From an uncultured Desulfovibrio sp. (GTDB taxonomy: Bacteria; Desulfobacterota; Desulfovibrionia; Desulfovibrionales; Desulfovibrionaceae), in NCBI GenBank assembly GCA_947176055.1, contig CAMWPE010000118.1, forward strand, positions 1 through 7,507: DNA of 7,507 bases. The letters run 5' to 3'. The translations under genes and the position numbers were made by a program. Position 1 is the stretch's first letter. Every line of letters begins with the position of its first letter. A model generated the notes under the pieces. It did not search any database. It saw only the letters and a program-made list of their open reading frames with translations, and was not told the origin of the DNA. This document shows, in pieces, positions 5,951-7,507 of the stretch.

Positions 5951-6730
5951 ATGGGCAGGGAACTGACATTTGAAATCTTCCGTTACAACCCGGCGCAACC
6001 GGACATTGAGCCGCGTATGCAGACCTATACGCTGGAGGAGACTCCCAGCATGACCTTGTTTATCGCCCTGAACAAAATCAGGGAAGAGCAGGATCCCACC
6101 TTGCAATTTGATTTCTGTTGCCGCGCGGGCATTTGCGGATCCTGCGGCATGGTTATAAACGGCGTTCCCGGGCTTGCGTGTCATACGCAAACCAAAGATT
6201 TGCCGGATAAAATAACCCTGCATCCTTTGCCAGTGTTTAAACTGTTGGGCGATCTGTCGGTGGATACCGGCGTATGGTTCCGGAATGTTGGCGGAAAGAT
6301 CGAATCCTGGATTCATACGAAAAAAAAATTTGATCCGGAAGCCCAGGAAGAAAGAATGGACAACGCGCTCGCCAACCAGATTTTTGAGCTGGATCGTTGC
6401 GTGGAGTGCGGCTGTTGCGTGGCCGCGTGCGGCACGGCGAGAATGCGGGAAGATTTCATAGGAGCGACGGCCATAAACAGATTGGCAAGATTCTATATTG
6501 ATCCGAGAGACAACCGGGACGCGGCCGATTTTTACGATCTGATCGGCGACGATAACGGCGTGTTCGGATGCATGGGACTTCTGGCTTGCGACAACGTTTG
6601 CCCGAAGCAAATTCCCTTGCATGATCAACTGGGCATTATGCGGCGAATGGCGACTGTGGAGTCGGTGAAAGCGATCATCCCGGATTTTATCCGTAAAAAA
6701 CTGACGGGATGCAAAAGCGTAAAAGCGTAA
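5951..6730 (+). CDS. frdB: Fumarate reductase / succinate dehydrogenase iron-sulfur subunit
   Basis: This subunit carries electrons between the flavoprotein and the cytochrome b through three clusters. The N-terminal plant-ferredoxin-like domain holds the [2Fe-2S] cysteines at 57, 62 and 65 (CRAGICGSC) and 77 (LACHTQ). The C-terminal domain has Cys150, 153 and 156 (RCVECGCC) with Cys217 (VCPK) for [4Fe-4S]. Cys160, 207 and 213 serve [3Fe-4S]. These positions agree almost exactly with W. succinogenes FrdB. At 259 residues it is about 20 longer than that protein, because of a basic C-terminal tail (PDFIRKKLTGCKSVKA) whose role is unknown. GGAG at 5940-5943 lies 7 bases before the ATG. The gap from frdA is 80 bases and contains a run of seven T that is not preceded by a convincing stem. 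The gene is the last of the C-A-B set and is followed by a hairpin. Confidence 0.95.
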   Translation: MGRELTFEIFRYNPAQPDIEPRMQTYTLEETPSMTLFIALNKIREEQDPTLQFDFCCRAGICGSCGMVINGVPGLACHTQTKDLPDKITLHPLPVFKLLGDLSVDTGVWFRNVGGKIESWIHTKKKFDPEAQEERMDNALANQIFELDRCVECGCCVAACGTARMREDFIGATAINRLARFYIDPRDNRDAADFYDLIGDDNGVFGCMGLLACDNVCPKQIPLHDQLGIMRRMATVESVKAIIPDFIRKKLTGCKSVKA

Positions 6731-6739
6731 AAACGAAGA

Positions 6740-6765
6740 GGGAATGCGACGAAGGTCGCGTTCCC
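6740..6765 (+). terminator. Hairpin after frdB, probable transcript end of the fum-frd operon
   Basis: GGGAATGCGAC (6740-6750) pairs with GTCGCGTTCCC (6755-6765) around the 4-base loop GAAG, an 11-base stem with one G-T pair. It begins 9 bases after the frdB stop. The bases that follow (GTTCCGGCTGG) are not T-rich, so intrinsic termination on the plus strand would be weak; it may instead stabilise the 3' end. A second, longer-looped pair (CGGCTGG 6770-6776 with CCAGCCG 6808-6814) follows. Confidence 0.5.
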
Positions 6766-6842
6766 GTTCCGGCTGGTTAATTTCTCCACATTTTGTCCCT
6801 TTTAGGGCCAGCCGTCCCGCGTAATCTCGCGGACGCCTCGTC

Positions 6843-6871
6843 TTGCAAACCGTCATGATCGTTTTGATAAT
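6843..6871 (+). promoter_or_regulatory. Possible sigma-70 promoter for the transporter gene
   Basis: TTGCAA (6843-6848) and GATAAT (6866-6871) are separated by 17 bases, matching the consensus at 4 of 6 and 5 of 6 positions. Transcription would begin near 6878 and leave a leader of about 210 bases before the ATG at 7089. It lies downstream of the frdB hairpin, which is consistent with a separate transcription unit. This is a motif match only. Confidence 0.35.
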
Positions 6872-7088
6872 TTCTTTTCAAACAACTTTAGGGCGCGGAG
6901 ATTCTCTTTCATCGGGATGATGGAATAGAGCGGATAGGTAAGAAGCTTATTTATGCCGTTATGACGTGTTTGGCTGGAAAACCGCCTCCGGATTTTGTCC
7001 CGGGGTTAACGGTTTTTCGGAGAAGAACAAAAAGAGCCGCGCATTAAGGATTGAGCGATCGGCGCGCAAATATTCTCGGAGTTAAAAT

Positions 7089-7507
7089 ATGGAATTAATG
7101 GACAAACTTTTCTTCGCTCATGGCGCCGTACAGGCTGTCATTGTTTTGTCCATGACTATCATCCTCGGCATCCTGATCGGACGGTTAAAGATATTTAGCG
7201 TAAGCTTTGGCATTGGCGGGATTCTCTTTAGCGGAATTATTCTGGGCCATTTCGGCTTTTCCCTGGATGCAAAAGTTTTGGTCTTTACGCGGGAGTTCGG
7301 GCTAATCCTCTTCGTCTTCGCCATTGGCATGCAGGTGGGACCGACCTTTCTCGAATCCCTGCGCGATCAGGGTCTAAAGCTTAATTTCATGGCGATTTTC
7401 ATAGTCTTGTCGGGAGCCCTGATCGCCGCGGCGAGCTATTACGCGTTTAATCTTACCGTTCCGCAAACGGCCGGATTATTTAGCGGAGCCGTGACAAACA
7501 CTCCTTC
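7089..7507 (+). CDS. AspT/YidE-family transporter (aspartate:alanine exchanger type), N-terminal part
   Basis: The gene is cut by the right edge; 139 codons are visible. The sequence matches the N-terminal membrane half of the AspT/YidE/YbjL family. It has VLSMTIILGILIGRLKI, then GIGGILFSGIILGHFG (41-56), EFGLILFVFAIGMQVGP (69-85), LRDQGLKLNF (91-100) and finally FSGAVTNTP (131-139), the conserved glycine-to-NTP region. Four or five membrane segments are visible; members usually carry two central TrkA-C (RCK-like) domains and a second membrane half, which would lie beyond the window. Characterised AspT exchanges aspartate for alanine; most relatives have no known substrate. GGAG at 7078-7081 with 7-base spacing supports the ATG at 7089. 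The gene lies 358 bases after frdB, so it may be transcribed separately. A role in C4-dicarboxylate or aspartate/succinate exchange is suggested only by the location. Confidence 0.88.
   Translation, partial: MELMDKLFFAHGAVQAVIVLSMTIILGILIGRLKIFSVSFGIGGILFSGIILGHFGFSLDAKVLVFTREFGLILFVFAIGMQVGPTFLESLRDQGLKLNFMAIFIVLSGALIAAASYYAFNLTVPQTAGLFSGAVTNTP

Larger units (their letters stand above)
6731..7088. other. Intergenic region between frdB and the AspT-type transporter
   Basis: No convincing gene is seen on either strand in these 358 bases; the minus-strand reading frame that enters from frdB is its antisense shadow. The region holds the hairpin after frdB, a possible sigma-70 promoter at 6843-6871, a near-palindrome TCATCGGGATGA at 6909-6920, and a GG-N10-GC pair at 6972-6985 that only weakly resembles a sigma-54 site. 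A 5-base pair of arms, CTCCG (6986-6990) and CGGAG (7018-7022), could close a loose leader structure. Confidence 0.6.

Noticed and set aside
5849..6856. 335-codon open frame on the minus strand opposite frdB
   Set aside because: It lies antisense to a gene with complete iron-sulfur motifs, its protein has no recognisable domain, and it is a codon-bias shadow of frdB.
6972..6985. GG-N10-GC as a sigma-54 promoter for the transporter
   Set aside because: Only the GG and GC pairs fit; the flanking consensus bases of the -12 element are wrong (CCGCC), so this is no better than chance.
1..7507. CRISPR arrays, tRNA or rRNA genes, insertion sequences, attachment sites
   Set aside because: No spaced direct repeats, cloverleaf-like segments, rRNA-like stretches, transposase motifs or terminal inverted repeats were seen.

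Overview
The window looks like a chromosomal segment from an anaerobic or facultatively anaerobic bacterium that uses fumarate as an electron acceptor, or oxidises succinate. The strongest evidence is a complete Wolinella-type (diheme cytochrome b) fumarate reductase / succinate dehydrogenase in the order C-A-B, directly preceded by a two-subunit, oxygen-sensitive class I fumarate hydratase. Together with an AspT/YidE-type carrier and the start of a PAS-domain, probably sigma-54-type, regulator, this points to a delta-proteobacterial (Desulfobacterota-like) or Negativicutes-like anaerobe. That placement is inference; there is no rRNA or other marker gene in view.

Layout. Positions 2-1458 hold three leftward genes: the N-terminal part of a two-PAS sensor/regulator running off the left edge, an unrecognised 69-residue protein, and a protein with an LpdD-like (prenylated-flavin chaperone type) domain. 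A divergent intergenic region (1459-1719) separates them from the rightward set. It carries a sigma-70-like promoter facing left and a plausible sigma-54 (-24/-12) promoter, overlapped by a short palindrome, facing right. Positions 1720-6730 hold fumA-fumB-frdC-frdA-frdB, all on the plus strand with short gaps and good Shine-Dalgarno sites. A stable hairpin sits just before frdC and another just after frdB. A 358-base gap with a possible promoter and a long leader then leads to the 5' end of an AspT/YidE-family transporter, cut by the right edge.

How the genes fit together. Malate is dehydrated to fumarate by FumAB on the cytoplasmic side. FrdAB reduces fumarate to succinate (or the reverse), and FrdC passes electrons between menaquinone and the catalytic subunits through two b hemes. 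The AspT/YidE carrier could exchange C4-dicarboxylates or amino acids for the product. The leftward PAS regulator is a natural candidate to control the fum-frd genes through the sigma-54-like site. The least explained part is why an LpdD-like protein and a 69-residue partner sit beside these genes. The LpdD-like reading frame also runs on, out of frame, through most of the 69-residue gene, which suggests either a frameshift or an unusual overlap.
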